A DNA stretch of 64,000 nucleotides from UBA1181 sp963648205 (GTDB lineage Bacteria; Bacteroidota; Bacteroidia; Bacteroidales; Paludibacteraceae): positions 44,259 to 108,258 of the forward strand of contig CAVJCT010000065.1 in NCBI GenBank assembly GCA_963648205.1. The letters are read 5' to 3'. Both the position numbers and the translations under genes were made by a program. Below, piece by piece: positions 1 through 8,698 of the stretch. The notes under the pieces were generated by a model that saw only the letters and a list, made by a program, of their open reading frames with translations, was not told the origin of the DNA and made no database searches. The stretch's first letter is position 1. Every line of letters begins with the position of its first letter.

Positions 1-805
1 CAACGAGGTTTCATACGTTTGGCCTAAGATGGGTTACCCTTGTTTGGTTACTCCATTCTCTCAATATGTAAAGAACATGGCGTTGATGAACGTTATGCAG
101 ATGGAGAAGGGCAAAGAGCGTTGGTCTATGATCGCTGATGATATCTGGGATATGATGTTGGGCAAGTCTGGTAAGTTGCCAGGCGCACTTGCTCCTGAGT
201 TGGTCGAGAAGGCTAAGGCTTTGGGCAAGGAGTTCCACACTGAGGATCCTCAATCAAACTACCCAGACGTTCTCGACACATTCCGTGAGGAGATGAAGAA
301 AGAGGGTTGGGATTTCGGTCAAGACGACGAGGAACTCTTCGAGTTGGCTATGCACCCTCAACAATACCGTGCTTACAAGTCGGGTAAGGCTAAGGCAGAC
401 TTCCAAGCAGATCTCGAAGAGAGAAAGGCAAAGAAGGCAGCTGGCAACGGTGGTGCAGCTCTTCCTCAAACAGTAACCGTAACAGTCAACGGTGTTAATT
501 ACAACGTTACTGTTGGTGATAATAACGGTGCGGCTCCATCAGCATCTGCAACAGCAAGTGCAACTCCAGGAGAGGGCAACGGATTGGCTTCACCATTGGA
601 GGGTAAGTTCTACTTGGTGAAAGAGGCTGGCGCAACCCCTATCAAGGTAGGTGATCAAGTTAAGAAAGGACAAGTAGTTTGCTACATTGAGGCTATGAAG
701 ACTTTCAACGCTATCGCTTCAGAGTGGGATGGTGTTGTTACAGAGATCTGCCAAGGCAGTGGAACATCTGTAGCAGAGGATGATATCATTATGAAGATTA
801 AATAA
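1..805 (+). CDS. oadA: Oxaloacetate decarboxylase alpha subunit, C-terminal part (5' end outside window)
   Basis: The window opens inside this gene; the first whole codon is at position 2 (reads NEVSYVWPKM...) and the ATG at 29 is internal. The visible 267 residues hold the end of the PYC/OADA conserved domain (GYPCLVTPFSQ), a charged linker, an Ala/Gly/Ser-rich hinge, and a C-terminal biotinyl domain with the biotin lysine in EAMKT (about nt 680-695). In this family the alpha subunit moves the carboxyl group of oxaloacetate to biotin, which is then decarboxylated by the membrane beta subunit. oadB follows 8 bp downstream, which supports OAD rather than pyruvate carboxylase. The residue after the biotin lysine is Thr instead of the usual Met. 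Family assignment is firm; substrate is inferred from the PYC/OADA-type domain. Confidence 0.9.
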   Translation, partial: NEVSYVWPKMGYPCLVTPFSQYVKNMALMNVMQMEKGKERWSMIADDIWDMMLGKSGKLPGALAPELVEKAKALGKEFHTEDPQSNYPDVLDTFREEMKKEGWDFGQDDEELFELAMHPQQYRAYKSGKAKADFQADLEERKAKKAAGNGGAALPQTVTVTVNGVNYNVTVGDNNGAAPSASATASATPGEGNGLASPLEGKFYLVKEAGATPIKVGDQVKKGQVVCYIEAMKTFNAIASEWDGVVTEICQGSGTSVAEDDIIMKIK

Positions 806-813
806 TCACAGTC

Positions 814-2052
814 ATGGGAGAAATTTTAAGTAAAATTTACGATATGACAGCGTTGGGAACGTTGATTTCTCAACCGTCGTACATTGTGATGATTGCCCTT
901 GGTTTCTTCTTGTTATACCTTGGTATCAAGAAGGAGTTTGAGCCATTGTTGCTCGTGCCAATCGCATTTGGTGTGCTTATCGCAAACTTCCCTGGTGGTG
1001 GTATGGGTGTCCTCGCTACGGATGGTGTCGGCCATTTGATGATCAACGGCGAGCCAACTGCGCAGACTGTTTATGAGATGTCTCTTCCTCAGATTGCTCA
1101 CGATTACGGAATCATGAATTTCTTGTATTACGCATTGATCAAGTCTGGTTTGCTTCCTCCTATTATCTTCATGGGTGTGGGTGCGTTGACAGATTTCGGA
1201 CCAATGTTGCGTAACTTGAAATTGGCTATCTTCGGTGCAGGTGCACAGTTCGGTATCTTCGCAGTGTTGTTGGTTGCAAGTCAGTTCTTCACAATGCAAG
1301 AGGCCGCTTCTCTCGCAATCATCGGTGGTGCTGACGGACCAACCGCTATCTTCACAACGTTGAGATTGGCTCCACATTTGTTAGGTCCAATCGCTATCGC
1401 AGCTTATTCTTATATGGCTTTGGTGCCAGTTATCGTGCCATTGGTAGTGAACTTGACTTGTTCAAAGAAGGAGTTGTCTATCAATATGAAGGAGCAAGAC
1501 AAACTCTATCCAAACAAGCAAGAGTTTAAGAACATGCGTGTTTTGAAGATCCTTTTCCCTATCCTTACAACTACAATCGTTGCTATCATCGTTCCAGATG
1601 CAGTATCTTTGGTCGGAATGTTGATGTTCGGTAACTTGATTAAGGAGATTGGAAATAACACTTCACGTCTGTTCAATACTGCTTCAAACGGTATCATGAA
1701 TACGGCAACCATCTTCTTAGGACTTTGTGTTGGTGCAACAATGACTGCAGATTCATTCTTGAACTTGCAAACCATTGGAATCGTAACAGGTGGTTTCTTC
1801 GCATTTGGATTCTCTATCTTTGGCGGTATTATGTTGGTGAAGATTATGAATCTTTTCTCAAAGAAGAAGATCAATCCGTTGGTGGGTGCAACTGGTTTGA
1901 GCGCCGTTCCTATGGCATCTCGTGTTGCCAATGAGATTGCCTTGAAATACGATCCAAAGAACCACGTTTTGAACTACTGTATGTCAAGTAACGTAGCCGG
2001 TGTTATCGGTTCAGCTGTAGCAGCAGGTATTTTGATTTCGTTCTTAGGATAA
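814..2052 (+). CDS. oadB: Oxaloacetate decarboxylase beta subunit (sodium-pumping)
   Basis: A 412-residue polytopic membrane protein of the sodium ion-translocating decarboxylase beta family. It decarboxylates carboxybiotin on the alpha subunit and exports sodium. The hallmark GGADGPT lies at residues 171-177 (Asp174 corresponds to the essential Asp of the family), and the conserved Asn/Gly/Ser region (SSNVAGVIGSAVAAG) lies close to the C-terminus. Many hydrophobic segments are seen throughout. The ATG at 814 is 8 bp after the oadA stop, so the two are co-transcribed; a strong terminator follows. Homologous beta subunits serve glutaconyl- and methylmalonyl-CoA decarboxylases; the PYC/OADA-type alpha subunit argues for oxaloacetate. 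Confidence 0.93.
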   Translation: MGEILSKIYDMTALGTLISQPSYIVMIALGFFLLYLGIKKEFEPLLLVPIAFGVLIANFPGGGMGVLATDGVGHLMINGEPTAQTVYEMSLPQIAHDYGIMNFLYYALIKSGLLPPIIFMGVGALTDFGPMLRNLKLAIFGAGAQFGIFAVLLVASQFFTMQEAASLAIIGGADGPTAIFTTLRLAPHLLGPIAIAAYSYMALVPVIVPLVVNLTCSKKELSINMKEQDKLYPNKQEFKNMRVLKILFPILTTTIVAIIVPDAVSLVGMLMFGNLIKEIGNNTSRLFNTASNGIMNTATIFLGLCVGATMTADSFLNLQTIGIVTGGFFAFGFSIFGGIMLVKIMNLFSKKKINPLVGATGLSAVPMASRVANEIALKYDPKNHVLNYCMSSNVAGVIGSAVAAGILISFLG

Positions 2053-2074
2053 TTTAAAATTTTCCATAATTTTG

Positions 2075-2110
2075 GGTCGTAGAACTTTCGGGTTCTGCGG
2101 CCTTTTTTTG
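2075..2110 (+). terminator. Intrinsic terminator after oadB
   Basis: An 11-bp stem (GGTCGTAGAAC / GTTCTGCGGCC, with G-U pairs) around a 6-base TTTCGG-type loop is followed by seven T. It lies 22 bp after the oadB stop and ends the oadAB transcript. Confidence 0.85.
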
Positions 2111-2160
2111 TGAACCTATGAATTTAAAGCCATAATACAAGGCTAAGTGATTTATTTTCT

Positions 2161-2168
2161 TAACTTTG
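2161..2168 (+). promoter_or_regulatory. -7 promoter box for the SDR gene
   Basis: TAACTTTG matches the Bacteroidota sigma consensus TAnnTTTG and sits 24 bp before the ATG at 2193. No clear -33 TTG was found. Confidence 0.6.
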
Positions 2169-2192
2169 TAAGGTTTCTAATGTGTTTTCTAT

Positions 2193-2927
2193 ATGAAAGA
2201 TTTGAAAAATAAATGGGCTTTGATTACGGGAGCGAACCGTGGACTCGGCTATCGTATAACTAAGTTTATGGCTCAGCATGGTGTTAATTTAGTGCTGCAT
2301 AGCCGTAGTCTCGAACATACAAAATCTGTTTTGGCTGAGGTCAAGGCTCTCGGCGTTGATGCTTATTGCGTCGCTGCCGAACTGTCCAAACCTGAAGAAG
2401 TCAATCGTATGGTTGATGAAATTAGGAAAAAAGGTACACAAATTGATATTGTCTTTAATAATGCAGCAGTGCAGATTGCCTATCGGACAGATTATTTTCA
2501 AACTCCCGTTTCAGATTTTACGGAGAGTTTCTTAATCAATACGATTGCTCCGATGATGCTTTGCTATGCTTTCTTGCCTGATATGAAGAAGCGTGGCTTT
2601 GGCAGAATCATCAATACAACGAGCGGTATTCAAAACGAACCTGAACAGGCTGGATATTCGGCTAGTAAGGCTGCATTAGACAAGGTAACAAAGGATTTGG
2701 GTACGACGGTGGACGGTTCTGACGTGATGATCAATTTGGTCGATCCAGGATGGTGTCGCACCGATTTGGGTGGACCGAAAGCCCCTAACGATCCTGATTC
2801 CGTTATACCAGGTATGGTTTTGGGTGCATTTGCTGATGATTGCAAGAGTGGACGTTGGATTTCTGCACAAGATTATGCAGGCATGTCTCTTGAAGAAGCA
2901 TTGTCGAAATTTCAAACAATTTCGTAA
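2193..2927 (+). CDS. Short-chain dehydrogenase/reductase (SDR)
   Basis: A 244-residue classical SDR: an NAD(P)-dependent oxidoreductase with a Rossmann fold, expected in the cytosol. The cofactor motif TGANRGLG is at residues 12-19, NNAA at 89-92, and the catalytic triad is Ser144, Tyr155 and Lys159 (YSASK). The length is normal for the family. It has its own promoter box at 2161 and no functional neighbours; the next gene (tgt) starts from a promoter inside the end of this gene. Similar proteins act on sugars, acyl carriers or unknown alcohols, so the substrate cannot be named from sequence. Confidence 0.85.
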   Translation: MKDLKNKWALITGANRGLGYRITKFMAQHGVNLVLHSRSLEHTKSVLAEVKALGVDAYCVAAELSKPEEVNRMVDEIRKKGTQIDIVFNNAAVQIAYRTDYFQTPVSDFTESFLINTIAPMMLCYAFLPDMKKRGFGRIINTTSGIQNEPEQAGYSASKAALDKVTKDLGTTVDGSDVMINLVDPGWCRTDLGGPKAPNDPDSVIPGMVLGAFADDCKSGRWISAQDYAGMSLEEALSKFQTIS

Positions 2928-2932
2928 CTTTG
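2925..2932 (+). promoter_or_regulatory. -7 promoter box for tgt operon
   Basis: TAACTTTG overlaps the last codon and stop of the SDR gene. A TTG at 2901-2903 lies 21 bp upstream, the expected distance for the -33 element of Bacteroidota promoters. The tgt ATG is 31 bp downstream. Confidence 0.7.
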
Positions 2933-2963
2933 CGTTTGGCTTTTCGCCTAATGATTTTTAGTT

Positions 2964-4094
2964 ATGCAGTTTGACCTTCAATTTGTAGATCCAAAAAGTA
3001 ACGCCAGAGCAGGTAAAATCACTACCGACCATGGCACGATCGAAACCCCTATATTTATGCCCGTTGGTACTTGTGGTACAGTCAAGGCTGTGCACCAACG
3101 TGAACTGACGGATGATGTGCATGCTCAGATTATTCTGGGCAACACCTATCATCTTTACCTCCGTCCAGGGTTAGATATTCTTGAAAAAGCAGGTGGTTTG
3201 CATCGTTTCAATGGTTGGAACAAACCTATTCTTACGGATAGTGGTGGCTTTCAGGTTTTTTCTCTTTCTGAAAATAGAAAATTGACGGAGGAGGGTTGTA
3301 CTTTCCGTTCTCACATTGATGGTTCAAAACATATTTTCACCCCGGAAAATAACGTTGACACACAGCGTTCTATCGGTGCAGATATCATTATGGCGTTGGA
3401 CGAATGTACTCCTGGAACGGCTGATTATCAGTATGCTAAGCGTTCTTTGGAGCGCACGCTTCGTTGGTTGGATCGTGGCTTGAAGCATTTCGACGAGACT
3501 GAGCCGAAGTATGGGTATAGTCAGACTTTCTTCCCAATTGTGCAGGGTTGCACCTACAAGGATTTGCGTGAACGTGCGGCGGAGACAATCGCAAGCAAGG
3601 AGCGCGAAGGTAACGCTATCGGTGGACTTGCAGTGGGTGAACCTGCAGAGGTGATGTACGAGATGATAGAGGTGGTAAACGCCATTTTGCCAAAGGATAA
3701 ACCTCGTTATTTGATGGGGGTGGGTACTCCAATTAATATTTTGGAGGGTATAGAGCGTGGCGTTGATATGTTCGACTGCGTGATGCCAACTCGTAACGGT
3801 CGCAATGGACTTCTTTTCACTCGCAACGGTACGATGAATATGAAGAACAAAAAATGGGAAGATGATTTTTCTCCATTAGACCCTGATGGCACATCCTACG
3901 TTGACCAATTTTACACGAAAGCGTATGTTCGCCACCTATTCTCTGTCGATGAGTTGTTGGGTATGCAGATTGCCTCAATTCACAATCTGGCTTTCTATCT
4001 TTGGTTGGTAGGAGAGGCCAGAAAACAAATTATTGCAGGTACTTTTTCTGTATGGAAGGATGCAATGGTAAAAAAATTGGGCGAAAGATTGTAA
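2964..4094 (+). CDS. tgt: Queuine tRNA-ribosyltransferase (TGT)
   Basis: A 376-residue enzyme that exchanges guanine at the wobble position of GUN-anticodon tRNAs for a queuosine precursor (preQ1 in classic bacterial TGT). The substrate-binding DSGGFQ has Asp92, the nucleophile is Asp271 in DCVMPTR, and GGLAVGE is present. Unusually, the zinc site is not intact: where E. coli has three Cys in CxCxxC, this protein has Gly309, Ser311 and Asp314; only the His of SIHNL (His340) remains. I recall the same replacement in other Bacteroidales TGTs, so it is probably a lineage trait, not damage. It is followed by an LPS permease gene and by a queuosine-precursor transporter gene, suggesting salvage of the base. 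Confidence 0.95.
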   Translation: MQFDLQFVDPKSNARAGKITTDHGTIETPIFMPVGTCGTVKAVHQRELTDDVHAQIILGNTYHLYLRPGLDILEKAGGLHRFNGWNKPILTDSGGFQVFSLSENRKLTEEGCTFRSHIDGSKHIFTPENNVDTQRSIGADIIMALDECTPGTADYQYAKRSLERTLRWLDRGLKHFDETEPKYGYSQTFFPIVQGCTYKDLRERAAETIASKEREGNAIGGLAVGEPAEVMYEMIEVVNAILPKDKPRYLMGVGTPINILEGIERGVDMFDCVMPTRNGRNGLLFTRNGTMNMKNKKWEDDFSPLDPDGTSYVDQFYTKAYVRHLFSVDELLGMQIASIHNLAFYLWLVGEARKQIIAGTFSVWKDAMVKKLGERL

Positions 4095-4126
4095 ATTTGC
4101 ACCGTTCAAGCAAAAATTAGAAGGTT

Positions 4127-5203
4127 GTGTTCAAACTGATAGACCGATATATTATAAAAAAGTTCCTTGGAACGTTCTTTTTGTCTATTGCGTTGATTAT
4201 CAGCATCGCGGTAGTCTTTGATATAACGGAGAAATTGGATGACTTTATGGAGAATCAAGCCCCCCTTAAAGCCATCATTTTCGACTATTATTTGAATTTT
4301 ATCCCTTATTATGCTAACCTGTTTAGTCCGCTGTTCACCTTTATTGCAGTGATTTTCTTCACTTCAAAAATGGCAGACAAGTCGGAAATCATTGCCATTT
4401 TTGCCTCGGGTGTCAAGTATAGTCGTTTTGTCCGTCCTTATATGGAAGCGGCGGCTGTCATTGCGATTATCACCTTTATTTTAGGTGGTTTTATCATTCC
4501 TCCAGCCAATAAGGAACGTATTGATTTTCAGGAACTTTATGTCAAGAAAAAGAAGAAAGACCAGGCAGTTAAGATTCAACTGAAGGTTACTGAGAATACG
4601 ATTCTTTTTATCGACTACTATGATAAACAAGACCATAGTGGAAGACGTGCTTCAATTGATGTTTTTGACGGAAAAACGCTTAAAAAGAGGACTACTGCGG
4701 GTTATATCTATTGGTTGGGAGGCGATAGATGGCGTATCTGCGACTATATGGTGCGCGAGTTTGATGGTCTTTACGAGCATGTCTACAAGGGTGGACAAAA
4801 GGAGATTACCCTTAATATCATACCTGAGGATTTCTTTGTCTTTTCAAGTATGCAAGAGCAGATGACTTTGCCAGAATTGAAAGAATACATAGACCGACAA
4901 AAATCTCGTGGAATTGGAAACATACAAAATTTTGAGATTGAATATGCTAAGAGATATGCCAATGCTTTCGCTTCGTTTATCCTTACGTTGATTGGTGTTT
5001 CGTTGTCTTCCCGTAAAATAAAGGGAGGAATGGGTCTCAATCTGGGTATTGGGTTGTTGCTGAGTTGCGCATATATCTTGTTTGAATCTGTTTCGTCAAC
5101 ATTCTCGGTCAACGGCTCTTTCCCGCCTGCGTTGGCTGTTTGGTTGCCTAACATACTCTTCTTAATGATTGGAATCTATCTTTATCGGCGAGCGCGGCAA
5201 TAG
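4127..5203 (+). CDS. LptF/LptG family LPS export permease
   Basis: A 358-residue inner-membrane protein of the YjgP/YjgQ family. With LptB (an ATPase not in this window) it extracts lipopolysaccharide from the inner membrane and feeds it to the periplasmic Lpt bridge. Two groups of three transmembrane helices (about residues 12-130 and 275-355) flank a periplasmic beta domain of about 130 residues, the family layout. The only plausible start is GTG at 4127, 32 bp after tgt, with no upstream ATG in frame. It lies between tgt and the YhhQ-type gene on one apparent transcript. Whether it plays the LptF or the LptG role cannot be told from one paralogue. Confidence 0.9.
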   Translation: MFKLIDRYIIKKFLGTFFLSIALIISIAVVFDITEKLDDFMENQAPLKAIIFDYYLNFIPYYANLFSPLFTFIAVIFFTSKMADKSEIIAIFASGVKYSRFVRPYMEAAAVIAIITFILGGFIIPPANKERIDFQELYVKKKKKDQAVKIQLKVTENTILFIDYYDKQDHSGRRASIDVFDGKTLKKRTTAGYIYWLGGDRWRICDYMVREFDGLYEHVYKGGQKEITLNIIPEDFFVFSSMQEQMTLPELKEYIDRQKSRGIGNIQNFEIEYAKRYANAFASFILTLIGVSLSSRKIKGGMGLNLGIGLLLSCAYILFESVSSTFSVNGSFPPALAVWLPNILFLMIGIYLYRRARQ

Positions 5204-5230
5204 AAATGAAATTTATAAATAATAAATAAT

Positions 5231-5923
5231 ATGAATTACAAGGTCTCGGAAAACCCTTTCAAAAACCGAACATTTGACACACCGCTGATGGTGGTGACTG
5301 GCCTGTTCGTAACCCTTTATTTAGTGTCTAACTTGATGGCTGTCAAAGTGATTGGTCTCTTCGACTTGCTCTATTTTGACGCTGGAACCATCACTTTCCC
5401 GTTTGCTTATATGCTGGGCGATGTCCTCACGGAGGTGTGGGGCTACAAGACATCTCGCAAGGTCATTCTTTTGACACTTACTTGCAACGTCCTGTTGGTC
5501 GTGTGTACGACGATAGGTGTCTATCTGCCTTATCCCGATTATATGAACGAGACGGCAGCCGCTTACGAACACATTTTCACATGCGTTCCACGTATCGTAC
5601 TCGCTTCTTTGGTTGGTTTCCTTTGCGGTGAACTTTCCAATGCCTATTTTATGGAGCGAATCAAGGAATGGACAAAAGGAAAGCACCTTTGGATTCGTAC
5701 TATCGGAAGTTCGATGATTGGCTATGTTTTCGACTCATTGCCTTTCGTTTTGATTGCTTTCTTAGGCGTTGTTCCTGTTGGTGATTTGATTAAAATGATT
5801 CTTTTGCAATATTTCTCAAAGTTGGCAATCGAGGCTCTGACGGGTACTCCGTTGGCGTACGTTGCTATTCATTTTTTGAACAAATATTACGAAAAGGAGG
5901 AGCAAAAAGAGGTTTCTGCTTAG
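5231..5923 (+). CDS. yhhQ: Queuosine precursor transporter (YhhQ/VUT family)
   Basis: A 230-residue polytopic membrane protein of the COG1738 family, whose E. coli member imports preQ0/preQ1. Typical features are the PFAYMLGDVLTEVWGY segment after the second helix (about residues 56-71) and the conserved membrane region near FDSLPFVLIAFLG. It starts 27 bp after the permease gene and shares a transcript with tgt, which uses the imported base; this context strongly supports the assignment. Whether it carries preQ0, preQ1 or queuine is not visible in the sequence. Confidence 0.88.
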   Translation: MNYKVSENPFKNRTFDTPLMVVTGLFVTLYLVSNLMAVKVIGLFDLLYFDAGTITFPFAYMLGDVLTEVWGYKTSRKVILLTLTCNVLLVVCTTIGVYLPYPDYMNETAAAYEHIFTCVPRIVLASLVGFLCGELSNAYFMERIKEWTKGKHLWIRTIGSSMIGYVFDSLPFVLIAFLGVVPVGDLIKMILLQYFSKLAIEALTGTPLAYVAIHFLNKYYEKEEQKEVSA

Positions 5924-5994
5924 TCTATGTGATTTTTAGCAGGTTTCATAGGTAACCTCGTGAGTTTCAATTCCTAAAATTCGCATTTTTGTTG

Positions 5995-6002
5995 TAAATT
6001 CG
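5995..6002 (+). promoter_or_regulatory. -7 promoter box for hpt
   Basis: TAAATTCG is a one-base variant (TAnnTTcG) of the Bacteroidota -7 box, 22 bp upstream of the ATG at 6025. The same TTcG variant occurs before other genes here (about 24354 on the minus strand and 53642). Confidence 0.5.
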
Positions 6003-6024
6003 CAGTTGTTTTTCAATAAAAGAG

Positions 6025-6552
6025 ATGAAGGTAAAAGATAAAAATTTTGTTGAGTATTTATCTCCTGAGGAGATGCACAACATCATCACTCGTATGGCCA
6101 ACGATGTAAAGAGAGACTATCAAGGGAAGAATCCTCTTTTCCTTGTGATGTTGAATGGCGCGTTTATTTTCGCTGCCGATTTCTTGCGTGCGTTGGACGG
6201 CTCTTGCGAGGTTCAATTCGTGAAATACACTTCGTATGAGGGAATGCACTCAACTGGCGTACTTAAGCCCGTTGTCCCTATTCAGAACGATATCAGAGAT
6301 CGCGATGTTGTAATCGTAGAGGATATTGTTGATACGGGTATGACGATGTCTAAAATCTTGGAGTTGATGAAAGGTCTTGGTCCTAAATCTGTGGCTGTTG
6401 CGAGTCTTTTTTGCAAGCCAGAGGTTTTGCAGGATAGAGTAACCATCCAATATCTTGGAATGCCTTTGCCTAACAAATTTGTGGTTGGCTTCGGACTGGA
6501 TTATGATGGTTATGGTCGTAATTTACCAGGTCTCTATATTTTAGAGGAATAA
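6025..6552 (+). CDS. hpt: Hypoxanthine phosphoribosyltransferase
   Basis: A 175-residue type I phosphoribosyltransferase that converts hypoxanthine (and often guanine) plus PRPP to the nucleotide in purine salvage. The PRPP-binding loop VVIVEDIVDTGMT is at residues 95-107 and the flexible-loop region KYTSYEGMHSTG lies at about 67-78. Length and motifs are normal. The next gene, adk, starts 38 bp downstream in the same direction, so the two nucleotide-metabolism genes probably form one transcript ending at the terminator at 7184. Confidence 0.94.
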   Translation: MKVKDKNFVEYLSPEEMHNIITRMANDVKRDYQGKNPLFLVMLNGAFIFAADFLRALDGSCEVQFVKYTSYEGMHSTGVLKPVVPIQNDIRDRDVVIVEDIVDTGMTMSKILELMKGLGPKSVAVASLFCKPEVLQDRVTIQYLGMPLPNKFVVGFGLDYDGYGRNLPGLYILEE

Positions 6553-6590
6553 CTTTTGAAAGAAATAACTAAACGATAATAAGTTTTAAA

Positions 6591-7163
6591 ATGAAGAACG
6601 TAGTAATTTTTGGAGCTCCAGGTTCTGGAAAGGGAACTCAGAGCGAGAACATCATCAAGAAGTATGGTTACAAGCATTTCTCAACTGGTGATATCTTGAG
6701 AAAGCAGATCGCTGACCAAACAGAGTTGGGTAAAATCGCCAAGACTTTCATCGATGAGGGTAAGTTGGTTACTGACGAGTTGATCATCAACATGCTCGAC
6801 GCTGAGTTGGATTCTGCTAAGGGTGCTGCTGGTGTTATCTTCGACGGTTTCCCACGCACATACGCTCAGGCAGAGGCTCTTAAGAAGATGTTGAACAAGA
6901 GAGGTACTGATGTTGCTGTAATGTTGAACATCCATGTAGACGAGGACGAGTTGATCAAGCGTCTTTTGGAGCGCGGTAAGACTTCTGGTCGTTCTGATGA
7001 TAATCTTGAGACTATCACTAAGCGTATCAAGACTTACAACGAGCAAACTACTCCAGTTATCGATTTCTACAAGAAAGAGGGTACTTGCGTTGACATCAAC
7101 GGTGTTGGTTCTATCGACGAAATTTTCAAGTCAATCTCTAAGGCTATCGATGCTGCAAAATAA
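6591..7163 (+). CDS. adk: Adenylate kinase (short form)
   Basis: A 190-residue kinase (ATP + AMP to 2 ADP). The P-loop GAPGSGKGT is at residues 8-16 and DGFPRT at 85-90; the arginine-rich region LLERGKTSGRSDDN follows at about residues 124-137. The large LID domain with its possible four-Cys zinc site is missing, as in short-type adenylate kinases. Codon use is markedly more biased than in neighbouring genes (aag, gag, ttg, atc), which suggests high expression. Confidence 0.95.
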   Translation: MKNVVIFGAPGSGKGTQSENIIKKYGYKHFSTGDILRKQIADQTELGKIAKTFIDEGKLVTDELIINMLDAELDSAKGAAGVIFDGFPRTYAQAEALKKMLNKRGTDVAVMLNIHVDEDELIKRLLERGKTSGRSDDNLETITKRIKTYNEQTTPVIDFYKKEGTCVDINGVGSIDEIFKSISKAIDAAK

Positions 7164-7183
7164 TCTTTAGCAGAAAAAAAATC

Positions 7184-7227
7184 GAAGGGGTTGGTTGTCA
7201 TCACGACAACCAGCCCCTTCCTTTTTT
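7184..7227. terminator. Strong bidirectional terminator between adk and nhaD
   Basis: A 16-bp stem (7184-7199 with 7205-7220; one G-T pair) with loop ATCAC is followed by CTTTTTT on the plus strand. Upstream lies a run of eight A, so the minus strand also reads stem plus T-run. It can therefore end both adk and the convergent nhaD. Confidence 0.93.
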
Positions 7228-7267
7228 CGCATATTTCTGTGAAGCAATTGTAAACTATATATAATGA

Positions 7268-8665
7268 TTAATGAATCAAGTATTCAGTGGCAATGAAGAT
7301 GGCAGCTCCGCACAAATAGCCTAACAAGGCAAGCCAAGAAATGTGTTTCAGATACCATCCAAAAGTGATTTTCTCTAAGCCCATCACTACAACACCGGCT
7401 GCTGAACCAATGATGAGGATGCTACCTCCAACTCCAGCACAGTAGGCTAAGAACAGCCAAAATGCACCGTCCATTGCGTATGGTCCGACTGCTGCAATGT
7501 CATACATTCCCATCGTACCTGCAACCAATGGAACATTATCAACAACAGATGACAAAAGTCCGATTATCACATTGATAATATAAACGTTTTTGTTAAATAC
7601 ATGATCTAATGTTGTTGCTAACATACTTAATATGCCTACACATTGCAATGCTGCTACTGCCATCAAGATTCCTAAGAAAAAGAGAATGGTTGTCATGTCT
7701 ACTCGCTTCAATACTTTCGAAATTGTTGCTTTCGACTCTTCTGGCATATTCTTCTTTCTGTGATACATCAACTCTGTATAGAACCATAGTAGGCTCAAGC
7801 CTAATAAAACACCTATGAATGGAGGCAAATGCGTGATGGTTTTGAAAATCGGTACAAAAATCAAGCTGCCTACTCCTAAAAAAAACAAGCAACGTTGCTC
7901 GAATTTAGTTACATAGACTGCTGGTCCTTGTACATTGGTCGTTTCTTCAACTGTTTGTGATGTCGTTGAAATTTTTGCGGCATCAGGATGAAGTAAGCGT
8001 GAAGCAAAGAGTGTAGGAACGACAACAGAGACAATGGCTGGAACAATCAACATTGGAATGATTCCACCTGTCGATATATTTCCTTTCACCCAAAGCATGA
8101 TTGTTGTAACGTCTCCGATAGGGGAGAATGCTCCACCACTATTAGCGGCGATGATGATGATTGAGCCGTACACCCAACGATCTTTTTGATCGCTGATGAG
8201 TTTTCGGAGCATCATAATCATCACGATTGAAGTTGTGAGGTTGTCCAACACAGCAGACATAAAGAAAGTGATGAAAGCGATTTTCCACAAAAGTTTACGC
8301 TTATCAGACACTTTGATATGGTCTGTTATGATTGAGAATCCACCATGAACATCGATGAGTTCGACGATGGTCATCGCTCCCATCAAAAAGAATAGGATCT
8401 CTGCGACATCACCAACATGCTCAATAATCTGAACATTCGTGACGAAATTGAATACGTTTTCCTTGAAAGATAGTTCACTATTGTTCTTTGCATACTCTAT
8501 CAATTCTGTTGAATTGCCAATCAGATTAGGAGCAGCAAAAATGTAAACCATCCACAAAAGGCAGCAAAGTATCAAGGCCGACGCTGCCTTATTGATGTTA
8601 ATCTTATGTTCCATGGCTATAGCCGTATAGCCCAGTAGGAACAGTACAACCATTACTACCAACAT
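7268..8665 (-). CDS. nhaD: NhaD-type Na+/H+ antiporter
   Basis: A 465-residue ion-transporter-superfamily protein. NhaD antiporters exchange Na+ or Li+ for protons at alkaline pH. The conserved blocks are present: FFLMGAMTIVELID, the FFMSAVLDNLTTSIVM block, ANSGGAFSPIGDVTT and the second DNVPLVAG half-motif, with about 11-13 hydrophobic segments. The ATG at 8665 follows the upstream unknown gene by 33 bp, so the pair is likely co-transcribed. It would use or set the sodium gradient that OadAB helps to make. Confidence 0.9.
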   Translation of the reverse strand: MLVVMVVLFLLGYTAIAMEHKININKAASALILCCLLWMVYIFAAPNLIGNSTELIEYAKNNSELSFKENVFNFVTNVQIIEHVGDVAEILFFLMGAMTIVELIDVHGGFSIITDHIKVSDKRKLLWKIAFITFFMSAVLDNLTTSIVMIMMLRKLISDQKDRWVYGSIIIIAANSGGAFSPIGDVTTIMLWVKGNISTGGIIPMLIVPAIVSVVVPTLFASRLLHPDAAKISTTSQTVEETTNVQGPAVYVTKFEQRCLFFLGVGSLIFVPIFKTITHLPPFIGVLLGLSLLWFYTELMYHRKKNMPEESKATISKVLKRVDMTTILFFLGILMAVAALQCVGILSMLATTLDHVFNKNVYIINVIIGLLSSVVDNVPLVAGTMGMYDIAAVGPYAMDGAFWLFLAYCAGVGGSILIIGSAAGVVVMGLEKITFGWYLKHISWLALLGYLCGAAIFIATEYLIH

Positions 8666-8698
8666 ATAAAAAGAGAGTTTAAAGAGGAAAGAAGAAGC

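Noticed and set aside
913..1377. 154-codon open frame on the minus strand inside oadB
   Set aside because: It lies wholly within a well-conserved gene, codes for a His/Thr/Ser-rich product without a domain, and has no promoter box.
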